From Candidatus Gastranaerophilales bacterium (lineage in GTDB: Bacteria; Cyanobacteriota; Vampirovibrionia; Gastranaerophilales; Gastranaerophilaceae): a stretch of DNA of 64,000 nucleotides. Shown here piece by piece: positions 17,567 through 26,480 of the stretch. How positions within the stretch are numbered: position 1 is the stretch's first letter; each line of letters starts with the position of its first letter. A model generated the notes under the pieces. The model searched no databases, was not told where the DNA came from, and worked only from the letters and a program-made list of their open reading frames with translations. The translations under genes and the position numbers were made by a program. The stretch is taken from NCBI GenBank assembly GCA_944325175.1, contig CALUYZ010000007.1, forward strand, positions 1 to 64,000, read 5' to 3'.

Positions 17567-18916
17567 ATGCAAGAAAAAATTAAAAATATTAATGCAAGGC
17601 AAATTTTAGATTCAAGAGGAACACCCACAATTTCTGTTGAAATTGAGCTTAATTCAGGGCTTAGGGCTTCAGCTTCGGTTCCGTCCGGCGCTTCAACAGG
17701 AATTAATGAGGCTTATGAATTAAGAGATAATGAAAAAACCGTTTATATGGGACGAGGGGTTTTATGTGCGGTTAAAAATGTTAAGGAGATAATTTCAAAG
17801 GCATTAATCGGAACATCTGTTTTAGAGCAGAGAAAAATTGATGAAATATTAATTAATATTGATGATTCTGAAAATAAGCAAAATTTAGGCGCAAACGCAA
17901 TTTTGGGTGTTTCGCTTGCAGCATCAAGGGCGGCTTGTAAATTTTTAAATATCCCCCTTTATAAATATTTAGGCGGAATTAACGGAAACATTTTGCCAAC
18001 GCCTATGATAAATATAATAAATGGCGGCGTTCATGCAGATAATAATCTTGAATTTCAAGAATTTATGATAACACCAACAGGTGCAGACAGTTTCCATTCA
18101 GGGCTTAGAATGGCAGTTGAAACTTTTTATTCCCTTAAAAAAATTTTAAAAGAAGAAAATATGATAACCTCTGTTGGTGATGAAGGCGGTTTTGCGACTA
18201 ATATAAAATCAACAAGAGAAGCGCTTGATATGATAATAGCAGCAATAAACAAGGCAGGATACACTACGGAAGATATAAAAATATGCTTAGATGTTGCCTC
18301 AAGTGAATTTTACAATGAAAATTATTATGAATTAAAATCTGAAAATTTAAAACTCACTCGTTTAGAAATGGCAACTTATATTCAAAATTTAGTGGAAGAT
18401 TATCCTATCATTTCAGTTGAAGACCCTATGGCAGAACAAGATTATGAAGGGTGGAAAATTATAACAAATAATCTTAAAGATAAATGCCTTCTTGTTGGCG
18501 ATGACCTTTTTACAACAAATGTAAAATTGTTATCTGAAGGAATTAACAATAATCTTGCAAATGCAATTTTAATTAAACCAAACCAAATAGGCACATTAAC
18601 AGAAACTCTTGAATGTATTAAATTGGCACAATTAAACGGCTATAAAACAATAATTTCACATCGTTCAGGCGAAACAGAAGACAGTTTTATTTCAGATTTA
18701 GCGGTTGGCATAAACTCAGGTTTAATTAAAACAGGTTCTGTTACAAGGTCTGAAAGATGCGCAAAATATAACAGATTACTTGAAATTGAAGGTGAATTAA
18801 ACAGGGAATTTCAAGGTTGCAGAGGCGAAGGCGCAAGATATTTAGGCTATGGCAGTTATAATAATAAATTCTTAAAATGGAATTTTTGTAATATGAACTG
18901 TAATAAAAGAAATTAA
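17567..18916 (+). CDS. eno: Enolase
   Basis: 449 residues. Glycolytic phosphopyruvate hydratase, 2-phosphoglycerate to phosphoenolpyruvate, Mg-dependent. Seen in order: N-terminal 'ARQILDSRGTPT', mobile loop SGASTG, 'INGGVHADNN' with the active-site His, GDEGG with the catalytic Glu, metal ligands in CLDVASSEF, SVEDP and GDDLF, the catalytic Lys in IKPNQIGT, SHRSGETEDS, and 'KTGSVTRSERCAKYN'. The acidic loop after the second ligand reads MAEQDYEGW rather than the common GLDENDWEGW. The C-terminus is about 20 residues longer than usual and contains two Cys. RBS AAGGAGGG is at about 17551. The leader contains a short AGATTA/TAATCT hairpin. Confidence 0.95.
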   Translation: MQEKIKNINARQILDSRGTPTISVEIELNSGLRASASVPSGASTGINEAYELRDNEKTVYMGRGVLCAVKNVKEIISKALIGTSVLEQRKIDEILINIDDSENKQNLGANAILGVSLAASRAACKFLNIPLYKYLGGINGNILPTPMINIINGGVHADNNLEFQEFMITPTGADSFHSGLRMAVETFYSLKKILKEENMITSVGDEGGFATNIKSTREALDMIIAAINKAGYTTEDIKICLDVASSEFYNENYYELKSENLKLTRLEMATYIQNLVEDYPIISVEDPMAEQDYEGWKIITNNLKDKCLLVGDDLFTTNVKLLSEGINNNLANAILIKPNQIGTLTETLECIKLAQLNGYKTIISHRSGETEDSFISDLAVGINSGLIKTGSVTRSERCAKYNRLLEIEGELNREFQGCRGEGARYLGYGSYNNKFLKWNFCNMNCNKRN

Positions 18917-18930
18917 TTTTAAACAGAAAA

Positions 18931-18960
18931 AATAACCGGATGATATCATCCGGTTATTTT
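18931..18960. terminator. Bidirectional terminator after enolase
   Basis: A near-perfect palindrome (AATAACCGGATGA with TCATCCGGTTATT) followed by TT on one side and a T run on the other. It separates eno from a convergent small gene. Confidence 0.9.
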
Positions 18961-18974
18961 AACTTAATAAAACT

Positions 18975-19187
18975 TTATGCAATAGTATTTAATTTATTGC
19001 CCGAGTTTGAATCAAATTTATCTTGTGCGTTTTGTTGCAATTTTAAAACATTGTTAACTGCTGCCATATAATCGCTTCTAACGCTTCTTTGAGTTTTTGT
19101 GGCAGGTGTGCTGCCGGTAAAACCTTCTGAACTTTTATTTACCTTACCACCTTTAAATACGACATTCTGCTGAATTGGATTTATCAT
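18975..19187 (-). CDS. Small protein of unknown function
   Basis: 70 residues, Ser/Thr/Asn/Gln-rich, without signal peptide or membrane segment. It starts MINPIQQNVVFKGGKV; the 'NVVFKG' start is a pattern I associate with small proteins of Gastranaerophilales, but no function is known. GGGGGTAG lies eight bases before the ATG. It is followed by the enolase terminator. The 120 bases upstream carry no clear promoter that I can defend. Confidence 0.55.
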   Translation of the reverse strand: MINPIQQNVVFKGGKVNKSSEGFTGSTPATKTQRSVRSDYMAAVNNVLKLQQNAQDKFDSNSGNKLNTIA

Positions 19188-19310
19188 AACAACTACCCCC
19201 GTATGTACAAAACATGAAATGAAAAAAAATTGCTCTAACTGACAAAAATATCTTCACCTATGTTCTTGTTTAATATTATCATATTTTTATTTTTTTGAAC
19301 AGTACCCTAT

Positions 19311-21023
19311 CTAACTTATTTTAATCGGAAGCAAAATTATAAAACTTGTAGATTTTTCCCCGTTTTTCAACTGTTTTGAGCTAAAAGTTATTTTTCCTTC
19401 GTGTTTTTCTATTATTTTTTTACAAATTGCAAGCCCAAGCCCTGTACCTTCGCCCACTTTTTTTGTGGTAAAGCCTGCTGTAAAAATTTTCTTTTTGTCG
19501 GCTTCTTTAATTCCATAGCCGTTATCTGTTATTTTTATTTCAAGAAAATCATTCTTTTTGTTTGTTGCAATGGTTATTTCACCTTTTCTATCGGGATTTT
19601 CTGATTTTTCTTTTTCAATACTTTGAATTGAGTTCATTAAAATGTTTAAGAAAACTTGATTTAACATGTTGGGGTAGCAGTCAATTTCAGGAATATTACC
19701 GTATTCTTTTATAATTTGAATTCCTTTTTTGGTTTTGTGTCTTAAAATTTCTAAGGTGAGGTCAAGCTCTTTGTTTATATTTGCGGCTTGTTTTATTGTT
19801 TCATCAAGCCTTACAAACCTTTTTAGCGATTGAACCAAATTTGTAATTCTTTTAATTGCTTCCCTGTCAATATTGTTTATATCTTCAAAGGTTTCAGATA
19901 AATCAGAATCAATATTGGCTTTAATTGCATTTGTCAGCTTGAATAAAATTTCGTTGTTGGCTGAAATTGAAGCTAAGGGAGTATTAATTTCATGGGCAAC
20001 AGATGCTATTAATTGCCCTAAAGACGCCATTTTTTCTGAATTTATGAGCTGTAGTTGAGTTTCTTTAAGTTCATTTAAGGTTTTTTGAAGTTCTTCTTTT
20101 TGCTTGTTCACTTCCATAAATAAACTTGCACTTAAAATTGCATTTGAAACTTGCATTGAAATGCTTACTAAAAGCTCTCTTTCAGCTTCCGTTATATTCT
20201 TTTTGGGTGTAAAAATGACGATGATTGAAAAAAGTTCGTTTCTTTTATATATTGGCATAATGATTCTTTTAACACCTGTTTTTATGTGTGTTTTAGATTT
20301 ATCATGGTCTTTTAAGCTCATCATTATGCTTGGTTGATTTTTATTAAGCTCGTCTGTAATTTTATTGCCGTAGTATAAAATTTTATCATCAGGAACCTTG
20401 TTTAGCGGATAATTAAATTCAATTTCAAATTCGTTTTCATTAATTTTTTTTGCATAGTAAAGCTTGTTTGCGCCAAAAATAAGGCTTAATTCTTTTAGTG
20501 CATTATTTATTAAAGTTGTTATATCAAGGGTTTTAGAGAGGCTTGTTAAAATTCTGTTTAAAAGTGCCATTTTAACCGCTTGGTTTTGCGCTTTTGAATT
20601 AATGTTTGAAAATTCCTGATTTTGAATTTTTAGTTTTTCGTTTTCTTCAAAAATTTTTTCACATTCTAAATCTTTTGTGCAATCGTAAAAATAAATTATT
20701 CGATATTTTTTAATTGAAAAAGCCTTTACGATAAAATATAAAAAATTATTCTCTGTTTGCTGGTACATACCATAAGTTACATAAGACAATTTTGACTCAA
20801 TCGCTTCATCGAAAGGGGTTTTTGTTATATCACCGTTTAAAAGGCAAAAATCAAAATTAAATTTATACCCTATTTTTCTTAGGGTTTTTATATCGTTGGA
20901 ATTTGCTTTTATGTTGAAAACATTCTGGCATGCTCTATTTTGGTAAAACGTGCCTTGAATTGTATCATAGATTATAATCGGTTCTTTTAAATTGTGATAA
21001 AAACTTCTTAAAAGGCTGCTCAT
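19311..21023 (-). CDS. Sensor histidine kinase with GAF domain
   Basis: 570 residues, soluble. The N-terminus (1-115) resembles a PAS-type sensor, a short coiled coil follows, then a GAF-like domain (about 155-300), a dimerisation/phosphoacceptor helix with His344 (SVAHEINTPLAS) and an HATPase domain with N box (NILMNSIQSIE), G1 (ITDNGYGI), F box (FTAGFTTK) and G2 (GTGLGLAI). It would autophosphorylate and pass phosphate to a response regulator, none of which is nearby. Its ATG directly follows the stop of the MerR-like gene, so the two form an operon and probably act together. Confidence 0.9.
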   Translation of the reverse strand: MSSLLRSFYHNLKEPIIIYDTIQGTFYQNRACQNVFNIKANSNDIKTLRKIGYKFNFDFCLLNGDITKTPFDEAIESKLSYVTYGMYQQTENNFLYFIVKAFSIKKYRIIYFYDCTKDLECEKIFEENEKLKIQNQEFSNINSKAQNQAVKMALLNRILTSLSKTLDITTLINNALKELSLIFGANKLYYAKKINENEFEIEFNYPLNKVPDDKILYYGNKITDELNKNQPSIMMSLKDHDKSKTHIKTGVKRIIMPIYKRNELFSIIVIFTPKKNITEAERELLVSISMQVSNAILSASLFMEVNKQKEELQKTLNELKETQLQLINSEKMASLGQLIASVAHEINTPLASISANNEILFKLTNAIKANIDSDLSETFEDINNIDREAIKRITNLVQSLKRFVRLDETIKQAANINKELDLTLEILRHKTKKGIQIIKEYGNIPEIDCYPNMLNQVFLNILMNSIQSIEKEKSENPDRKGEITIATNKKNDFLEIKITDNGYGIKEADKKKIFTAGFTTKKVGEGTGLGLAICKKIIEKHEGKITFSSKQLKNGEKSTSFIILLPIKIS

Positions 21024-21767
21024 CTAAAATGTAAATTCGTCTGTCGGTTTTTTAACATAAAAGCCTAAGCCCACGGGTTTGAAACTTGAATTTTCCGTTT
21101 TAAGAGCAAAATTTTCTTTATTTAATTCATTAACTTTTTGTCTTAAAGTTTCATTTTCCGTTTTTGCTTTTATAAGCTCAACAATAACTTCATCAAGCCC
21201 GTCAAGCTTTTCTGATAGAACGTTTGTAATTTTATTTATAACATTATTTTCAACGGCATCAATTCTTTTAATGAATGTAGCCTGAACATTTGCACTAAGA
21301 GGTTCAATTTTTGGAGCTTCGCTTCTTGTAGGCAAACTTTTGGAAGCTAAAAAGTCTTCATCTAAAGCCACAGGTTCTTTTTCTATTATTTCCGGTTTGT
21401 TTCTTAAAATTGTTTCTTCTCTTAGTTTTCTTATTTTATTTTCTTTAGCTTGAGAATTATCCGCAAAATTTTGCGCCATTTGCCGGCTTCTTTCTTCTTG
21501 TAATTTTTTTGTATGTTCGTATAGCTCTTTAACTTTTCTTAAAACATCCACATCACTTTTTGAAAAATATATATTGCCAAAGCCGTCTTTTTTAGGTCTT
21601 AAACAAGCCCTTTGGCAGAGCGCGGAAATTTCCCTTGCATCGGAATCCAGTATTCTTAAAAGTTGTCCTGCACTTACTATTTCATCGGGGTAATTAGTTT
21701 TTGTTGCTTCCACTTGAAAACTTCCTCTTAAAAAATCTTGTTTGATTACATTATAATTTAAAACCAT
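21024..21767 (-). CDS. MerR-like DNA-binding domain with coiled-coil tail
   Basis: 247 residues. Residues about 28-85 ('IVSAGQLLRILDSDAREISALCQRACLRPKKDGFGNIYFSKSDVDVL' in outline) have the layout of a MerR-type winged helix: helix-turn-helix, then a wing ending in the 'YFSKSDVDVLRKV' motif. A charged linker and a C-terminal coiled coil (about 170-230) follow, which would give dimerisation. There is no effector domain like those of metal or drug sensors. It directly precedes the histidine kinase with zero spacing. Alternative: a DNA-organising or phage-derived protein. Confidence 0.65.
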   Translation of the reverse strand: MVLNYNVIKQDFLRGSFQVEATKTNYPDEIVSAGQLLRILDSDAREISALCQRACLRPKKDGFGNIYFSKSDVDVLRKVKELYEHTKKLQEERSRQMAQNFADNSQAKENKIRKLREETILRNKPEIIEKEPVALDEDFLASKSLPTRSEAPKIEPLSANVQATFIKRIDAVENNVINKITNVLSEKLDGLDEVIVELIKAKTENETLRQKVNELNKENFALKTENSSFKPVGLGFYVKKPTDEFTF

Positions 21768-21825
21768 TAAAAAAACGTTAATTGTAATTTTATTTTTACA
21801 AATCGAAACGAACAGGCGAAAACAT

Positions 21826-22161
21826 TTATATATTGCCCCCTTCTAAATATTTTTTGATTACTAAAATGTTTTCATCAATTTCGACATTAAGAAAATCAAC
21901 ACTCGGGTTTATTTCTAAAATTTCAATTAGCTCTATCGGAAAATATATTCCAAAACTGCCGCCGCTTTTTTGAAAAGTTCTTACCATATTATTTTTATAT
22001 TTTTCAATATCTTCTTTAAAAACAGGTTTGATAAAAATTGCACCATTTTTGGATGTTATTAAAACCTTGTCTTCTTTTGGGTCATAGCCTAAAAGTTTTA
22101 ACAATGGCTTTGAAAAATAAAATTCCCACCCGTTTCCGCTTGCTTTTAGCTTTTTCTTCAT
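21826..22161 (-). CDS. Two-domain AbrB/MazE-like DNA-binding protein
   Basis: 111 residues with two similar halves: 'GNGWEFYFSKPLLKLLGYDPKEDKVLI' and 'GGSFGIYFPIELIEILEINPSVDFLNVEI' share the swapped-hairpin pattern (Phe/Pro then Leu-Leu, then Asp-x-hydrophobic strand) of AbrB/MazE proteins. The second domain ends in 'ENILVIKKY'. One chain may therefore act like an AbrB dimer half with both subunits fused. It faces a small plus-strand gene across an inverted repeat, so autoregulation is plausible. No toxin gene is recognised beside it. Confidence 0.65.
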   Translation of the reverse strand: MKKKLKASGNGWEFYFSKPLLKLLGYDPKEDKVLITSKNGAIFIKPVFKEDIEKYKNNMVRTFQKSGGSFGIYFPIELIEILEINPSVDFLNVEIDENILVIKKYLEGGNI

Positions 22162-22185
22162 AATAAAACCTGCAATTATTTTGTG

Positions 22186-22267
22186 CGTTCAATAAAATGT
22201 ATTATTTGACAAAATTATAAAAAATCGCTAAATTATTTAATACATTCTATTTACCTTATAATGAACG
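22186..22267. promoter_or_regulatory. Divergent promoter region with inverted repeat
   Basis: TTGACA (22206-22211), a 17-bp spacer and TAAATT (22229-22234) make a plus-strand promoter for the gene at 22269. It lies between AATGTATTA (22196-22204) and TAATACATT (22238-22246), a 9-bp inverted repeat, with CGTTCA/TGAACG further out (22186-22191, 22262-22267). The arrangement suits an operator bound by a dimeric regulator, the adjacent AbrB-like protein being the first candidate. Confidence 0.55.
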
Positions 22268-22268
22268 T

Positions 22269-22496
22269 ATGAATATGAAAGATACAGATTTTGTAATTAC
22301 AAAAGAGTTTGAAAAAATGATTGATGAACTGCTTGCGCTAAATATGGAAACCCATTCCCTTTTGATGAAATTAAAAGCTAATTCTATTAAGGGTACAGTT
22401 CAAATTAAAGAGGTTATTTTTTTGTTAAACCATATAAGTTCTGAAAGTAATGAGATTGCAAGCTTTATTAGAAATGCAATTAAAATATACTGGTAA
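22269..22496 (+). CDS. Small helical protein of unknown function
   Basis: 75 residues, predicted all-helical (ITKEFEKMIDELLALNMETHS start), acidic, without signal or membrane segment. It is driven by a good promoter that lies between inverted-repeat arms and is divergent from an AbrB-like regulator. It may form a regulatory pair with that gene. I see no similarity to known toxins. No strong ribosome-binding site precedes the ATG, so translation may be weak. Confidence 0.5.
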   Translation: MNMKDTDFVITKEFEKMIDELLALNMETHSLLMKLKANSIKGTVQIKEVIFLLNHISSESNEIASFIRNAIKIYW

Positions 22497-22569
22497 AGAT
22501 TGGCAAATTTTCTTGAAGTTTTTCACTTTTTTTCAGATAATGTAATTAATATTTTTTGGGAGTAATTTT

Positions 22570-23187
22570 ATGACAAGGGGTGTTTTTATTACATTTGAAG
22601 GGGCGGACGGTTGCGGCAAAACCACACAAATTGAGCTTTTAAAAAAATATTTGGATGAGAAAAAAATTAAAAATATTCAAACAAGAGAACCGGGCGCAAC
22701 AGAACTTGGCGTAGAACTTAGGAAAATTCTTCTTCACTATGAAAAACCGGTTTCAAGTGTTGCAGAAACTTTTCTTTATTTGGCAGATAGGGCGCAGCAT
22801 ATTGAATTTGAAATAAAACCAATGTTAGATGAAGGTTACATTATTTTATGCGACAGATTTATTGATTCCACCGTTTCATATCAAGGGTATGCAAGAAAAC
22901 AAGATATTGAACAAATAAAAAAATTGAATGAAATTGCAACTAAAGGCCTAAAGCCTGATTTAACCATTGTTTTTGACATTGAATCAGAAGTTGCGCAAAA
23001 AAGGCTTCAAGGCGAAAAAGACCGTCTGGAAAAAGAAGGCTTAGAATTTCACAAAGCCCTAAGGTTTGGCTATTTAGAATTAGCCAAAAAAGAGCCTGAA
23101 AGAATTAAAGTAATAAATTCTAATGACACAATTCAAAATATCCATAAAAAAGTGGTTGAATTAATTTCAAGGTATATTGAATGTTAA
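22570..23187 (+). CDS. tmk: Thymidylate kinase
   Basis: 205 residues. Phosphorylates dTMP to dTDP in dTTP synthesis. P-loop FEGADGCGKTT (residues 9-19), the dTMP-binding 'TREPGATELG' segment (about 38-47), CDRFIDSTVSYQGYAR with the DR(Y/F/H) motif near 95, and a lid region 'RLQGEKDRLEKEG' are visible. The length is normal. It overlaps the following TPR gene by 7 nt and leads a run of closely spaced plus-strand genes. Confidence 0.95.
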   Translation: MTRGVFITFEGADGCGKTTQIELLKKYLDEKKIKNIQTREPGATELGVELRKILLHYEKPVSSVAETFLYLADRAQHIEFEIKPMLDEGYIILCDRFIDSTVSYQGYARKQDIEQIKKLNEIATKGLKPDLTIVFDIESEVAQKRLQGEKDRLEKEGLEFHKALRFGYLELAKKEPERIKVINSNDTIQNIHKKVVELISRYIEC

Positions 23188-24119
23188 AAAAAATCTTTAT
23201 TTTCCTTGTATTGTTTGGGTTTTGCCTTCCTTCCCATTCATATAGCGAAGAAAATTATAATCTGCTTTTAGAACAATATAAAAATAATGAAATAAAAAGC
23301 GCTCTAAAAACAATCAAAAAAATTGATTTAGAGGGTAGTTCAGATGCTAAAATTTCTCTTTTGAAATATGAAATTTATAGGCGTGCAAATAAATTAAACA
23401 AAGCAAAAGAAGCCTTAATTGATGCAATTCAATTTGATTCCAAGTGTTTTGAAGCCTACATCGGCTTAACTATTATTTCAATTCAAAATAACGACCCGAA
23501 AAGTGCAAAAAATTATTTAAAAGAAGCTGTTGAAATTGAGCCTCAATTAAATGATTCGCCCGATATTTTATACTACTTGGCAAAAATTTGTATTTTAGAC
23601 AAAGATTTTAATTCAGCCAAAGAATACATTTTAAATGCGATTGAATTAAACCGTGATGAAAAAGAATATTATCTGGAATTAGGGAAAATTTATTTATTTC
23701 AAAAAGATTATCTGAAAGCCGTAAACGCTCTTTCTTTTGTACTTGACGGCAATGATTTTTTAGAAGCCGAAGCTTCAAATTATATAGGGCTTGCCAACTA
23801 TAAAAGGGGAAATTATTCTCAAGCCCTTAATTACTTTGAAAAAGCGGTTGAAATAAACCCAAACGGCTTTATTTATTTAAACAACCTTGCAATATGTTAT
23901 AAAAGTATTCAAGATATTGAAAATTTTAAAAAAACAGTAGATAAAATTTTAAATTTAACCCCTGAAATTCCTGAAGATTATATTGAATTAAGCCAATTAT
24001 ATATGGATAGAAACAACTTTGAAGCCGCCAAAAACACCTTAGAAGAAGGGGTTAAAAACTATCCTGATAACCTTCTTTTAAAAGAATTGCTTAATAAACT
24101 TAACAAAACTCAAATTTAA
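23181..24119 (+). CDS. Secreted or periplasmic TPR-repeat protein
   Basis: 312 residues. The signal peptide is MLKKIFIFLVLFGFCLPSHS, ending before about residue 21. The rest consists of tetratricopeptide repeats with the usual W/Y-G-F/Y-A-P pattern, for example 'AKEYILNAIELNRDEKEYYLELGKIY' and 'YSQALNYFEKAVEINPN'. About seven repeats fill the chain. TPR solenoids hold protein partners; an envelope-assembly scaffold is likely. It is translationally coupled to tmk by a 7-nt overlap and precedes glmU. Confidence 0.8.
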   Translation: MLKKIFIFLVLFGFCLPSHSYSEENYNLLLEQYKNNEIKSALKTIKKIDLEGSSDAKISLLKYEIYRRANKLNKAKEALIDAIQFDSKCFEAYIGLTIISIQNNDPKSAKNYLKEAVEIEPQLNDSPDILYYLAKICILDKDFNSAKEYILNAIELNRDEKEYYLELGKIYLFQKDYLKAVNALSFVLDGNDFLEAEASNYIGLANYKRGNYSQALNYFEKAVEINPNGFIYLNNLAICYKSIQDIENFKKTVDKILNLTPEIPEDYIELSQLYMDRNNFEAAKNTLEEGVKNYPDNLLLKELLNKLNKTQI

Positions 24120-24170
24120 CTTCATTTTCATTATTTTTCATGGGAAAATCGCCTTAAAAAAGGTTTTAAA

Positions 24171-25445
24171 ATGGAAAAAGATTTAAAAGCGGTTATTTTG
24201 GCGGCAGGCAAAGGAACAAGGATGAAATCTTTGCTGCCTAAAGTTATGCATGAAGTTTTTAATAAGCCGCTTGTTGCAAGAGTTTTAGATTCCGTAATTG
24301 AGGCAGGAGCTAAAGAAAACATTGTTATAACAGGGCACAAAAGAGAAATAGTTGATGAATATTTAGCTAAAAATTACCCCTCAACCGTTTCTGTTTTTCA
24401 AAAAGAACAGTTAGGAACAGGGCATGCTATAAAATGTGCAAGCGAAAAAATACAAAATTTTAAAGGCAACATTTTAATTTTGTGCGGCGATACGCCTTTA
24501 ATTACATCAAAATCAATTCAAAATATCGTAAAATTTCATAATGAAAATAATGCAGATATAACGGTCGTATCTGCATTTTTTGATGACCCATACGGTTATG
24601 GCAGAATTGTTAGAGATAATGAAAATAATGTATCTGAAATTGTTGAAGAAAAAGATGCAAGCCCTGAAATTAAAAAAATAAAAGAAGTAAACGCCGGCAT
24701 TTACTGCATTAACTGGGAAACAACAGGCAAATACATTGATGAAATTAAAAACGATAACAACCAAAAAGAATATTACTTAACAGACTTAATAAAATTAGCA
24801 AAAAAAGGTTCAAAAAAAGTTTGTCCGTACGTTTTAGAATCAGCAGATGAAATTTTTGGCATCAATTCAAGAAAAAATTTAGCAGAAGCAATATCTATAA
24901 TGAGACAAAGGAAATTAGACGAATTAATGGAAGCAGGTGTCACAATTATTGACCCAATGACTACATATATTTCACCTGAAACCACCATTGAACCTGAAAC
25001 CGTTATTTTGCCATCAACTGTTATTGAAGGCAAAAATAAAATCGGCAAAAACTGTAAAATCGGTCCCTTTGCACATTTAAGAGGTGATTGCACAATAGCG
25101 GATTTTGTTAAAATCGGAAATTTTGTCGAACTTAAAAAAGCTAATGTTCAAAGCCACACAAATATTTGCCACTTATCTTATGTGGGTGACAGCATAGTTG
25201 GCGAAAACGTGAATATAGGAGCCGGCACAATTACTGCAAACTATGATTCAAGAACAAAAATTAAATCACAAACGGTAATTAAAAATAAGGCTTCAATCGG
25301 TTCAAACACGGTTATTGTCGCCCCTGTTGAAATTGGCGAAAATGCACTTATTGGCGCAGGCTCTGTTATTACATCAGATATAAAAGCAAATTCGCTTGGT
25401 ATAACAAGAGCAAAACAAAGAGAAATTGAAAATTACGTTAAATAA
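24171..25445 (+). CDS. glmU: Bifunctional UDP-N-acetylglucosamine pyrophosphorylase / glucosamine-1-phosphate acetyltransferase
   Basis: 424 residues, slightly shorter than E. coli GlmU (456). It makes UDP-GlcNAc, the precursor of peptidoglycan and lipid A. The N-terminal nucleotidyltransferase starts LAAGKGTRMKSLLPKVMH (about 11-28), with the GTGHA and CGDTPL motifs. The C-terminal half is a left-handed beta-helix of hexapeptide repeats with 'VELKKANV', 'CHLSYVGDS', 'NIGAGTITANYD' and final 'ITRAKQREI'. Its neighbours tmk and prs make nucleotide substrates. Confidence 0.95.
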   Translation: MEKDLKAVILAAGKGTRMKSLLPKVMHEVFNKPLVARVLDSVIEAGAKENIVITGHKREIVDEYLAKNYPSTVSVFQKEQLGTGHAIKCASEKIQNFKGNILILCGDTPLITSKSIQNIVKFHNENNADITVVSAFFDDPYGYGRIVRDNENNVSEIVEEKDASPEIKKIKEVNAGIYCINWETTGKYIDEIKNDNNQKEYYLTDLIKLAKKGSKKVCPYVLESADEIFGINSRKNLAEAISIMRQRKLDELMEAGVTIIDPMTTYISPETTIEPETVILPSTVIEGKNKIGKNCKIGPFAHLRGDCTIADFVKIGNFVELKKANVQSHTNICHLSYVGDSIVGENVNIGAGTITANYDSRTKIKSQTVIKNKASIGSNTVIVAPVEIGENALIGAGSVITSDIKANSLGITRAKQREIENYVK

Positions 25446-25460
25446 AAAAGGAGAAAATTA

Positions 25461-26480
25461 ATGAAAGAAAGTGTAGAAGCTGTTTTAGAAAGAAAAACAA
25501 ACGTTCTGCCCACCCATGATATAAAACTTTTCTCAGGCCGTTCAAATACAGTTTTGGCGGATGAAATTGCCAAATATTTAGGCACAAGCGTTGGTCCGAT
25601 GATTATTAAAAACTTTTCTGACGGCGAAATTTACGTTCAAATTCAAGATTCAATAAGGGGTGATGATGTTTTTGTTGTTCAACCTTTATGCAACCCCGTT
25701 AATGAAAATTTAGTTGAGCTTTTAATTATAATTGACGCTTTTAAAAGAGCAAGCGCAAAAACAATTACAGCCGTTATTCCATACTATGGTTATGCTCGCC
25801 AAGACAGAAAAACCTCAGGCAGAGAAGCAATTACGGCTAAATTGGTTGCAGACCTTTTAACAACAGCGGGTGCTACAAGAGTTCTTGCAATGGATTTACA
25901 CACAGGTCAAATTCAAGGCTTCTTCAACATTTTGGTTGATCATATTTATGCAACAAATATTATTGTAGATTATATTAAAAGGCTAAATTTAAACCACGAT
26001 GAACTTGTTGCAGTATCCCCAGACACAGGCGGTGTTCAAAGAACAAGAGCATTTGCAAAACAACTTGCTTGCCCTCTTGCAATTATTGATAAAAGAAGAA
26101 CTCAACATAACGTTGCCGTTGCAGACCATGTTATAGGCGATGTTAAAGGCAAAATTTGCGTTATGTTCGATGATATGATTGATACCGCAGGTACAATTTG
26201 CGAAGCAAGCAAACTTTTAATAAGAGAAGGCGCAAAAGAAGTTTACGTTTGTGCGGTTCACCCTGTATTTTCAGGACCTGCCTTACAAAGGTTAAACGAT
26301 GCTCCTATTAAAGAAGTTATTGTTACAAACACAATTCCATTAACCACATCAGAATATATTCCTGAAAAAATTACTCAATTATCGGTTGCGCCATTATTAG
26401 GGGAAGCAATTTCAAGAATCCATGATGACCAATCCGTAAGTTCACTTTTTGGGTTTGAAAAGGAATATAAAACGTATTAA
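25461..26480 (+). CDS. prs: Ribose-phosphate pyrophosphokinase (PRPP synthetase)
   Basis: 339 residues. Makes 5-phosphoribosyl-1-pyrophosphate from ribose-5-phosphate and ATP, for nucleotides, His and Trp. Seen: 'FSDGEIYVQIQDSIRG', 'RQDRKTSGREAITAK', the metal site 'DLHTGQIQGFF', and the PRPP loop DDMIDTAGTIC. The N-terminus is about 18 residues longer than the usual start. AAGGAGAAA precedes the ATG. Its stop codon shares one base with the next start (TAATG). Confidence 0.95.
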   Translation: MKESVEAVLERKTNVLPTHDIKLFSGRSNTVLADEIAKYLGTSVGPMIIKNFSDGEIYVQIQDSIRGDDVFVVQPLCNPVNENLVELLIIIDAFKRASAKTITAVIPYYGYARQDRKTSGREAITAKLVADLLTTAGATRVLAMDLHTGQIQGFFNILVDHIYATNIIVDYIKRLNLNHDELVAVSPDTGGVQRTRAFAKQLACPLAIIDKRRTQHNVAVADHVIGDVKGKICVMFDDMIDTAGTICEASKLLIREGAKEVYVCAVHPVFSGPALQRLNDAPIKEVIVTNTIPLTTSEYIPEKITQLSVAPLLGEAISRIHDDQSVSSLFGFEKEYKTY

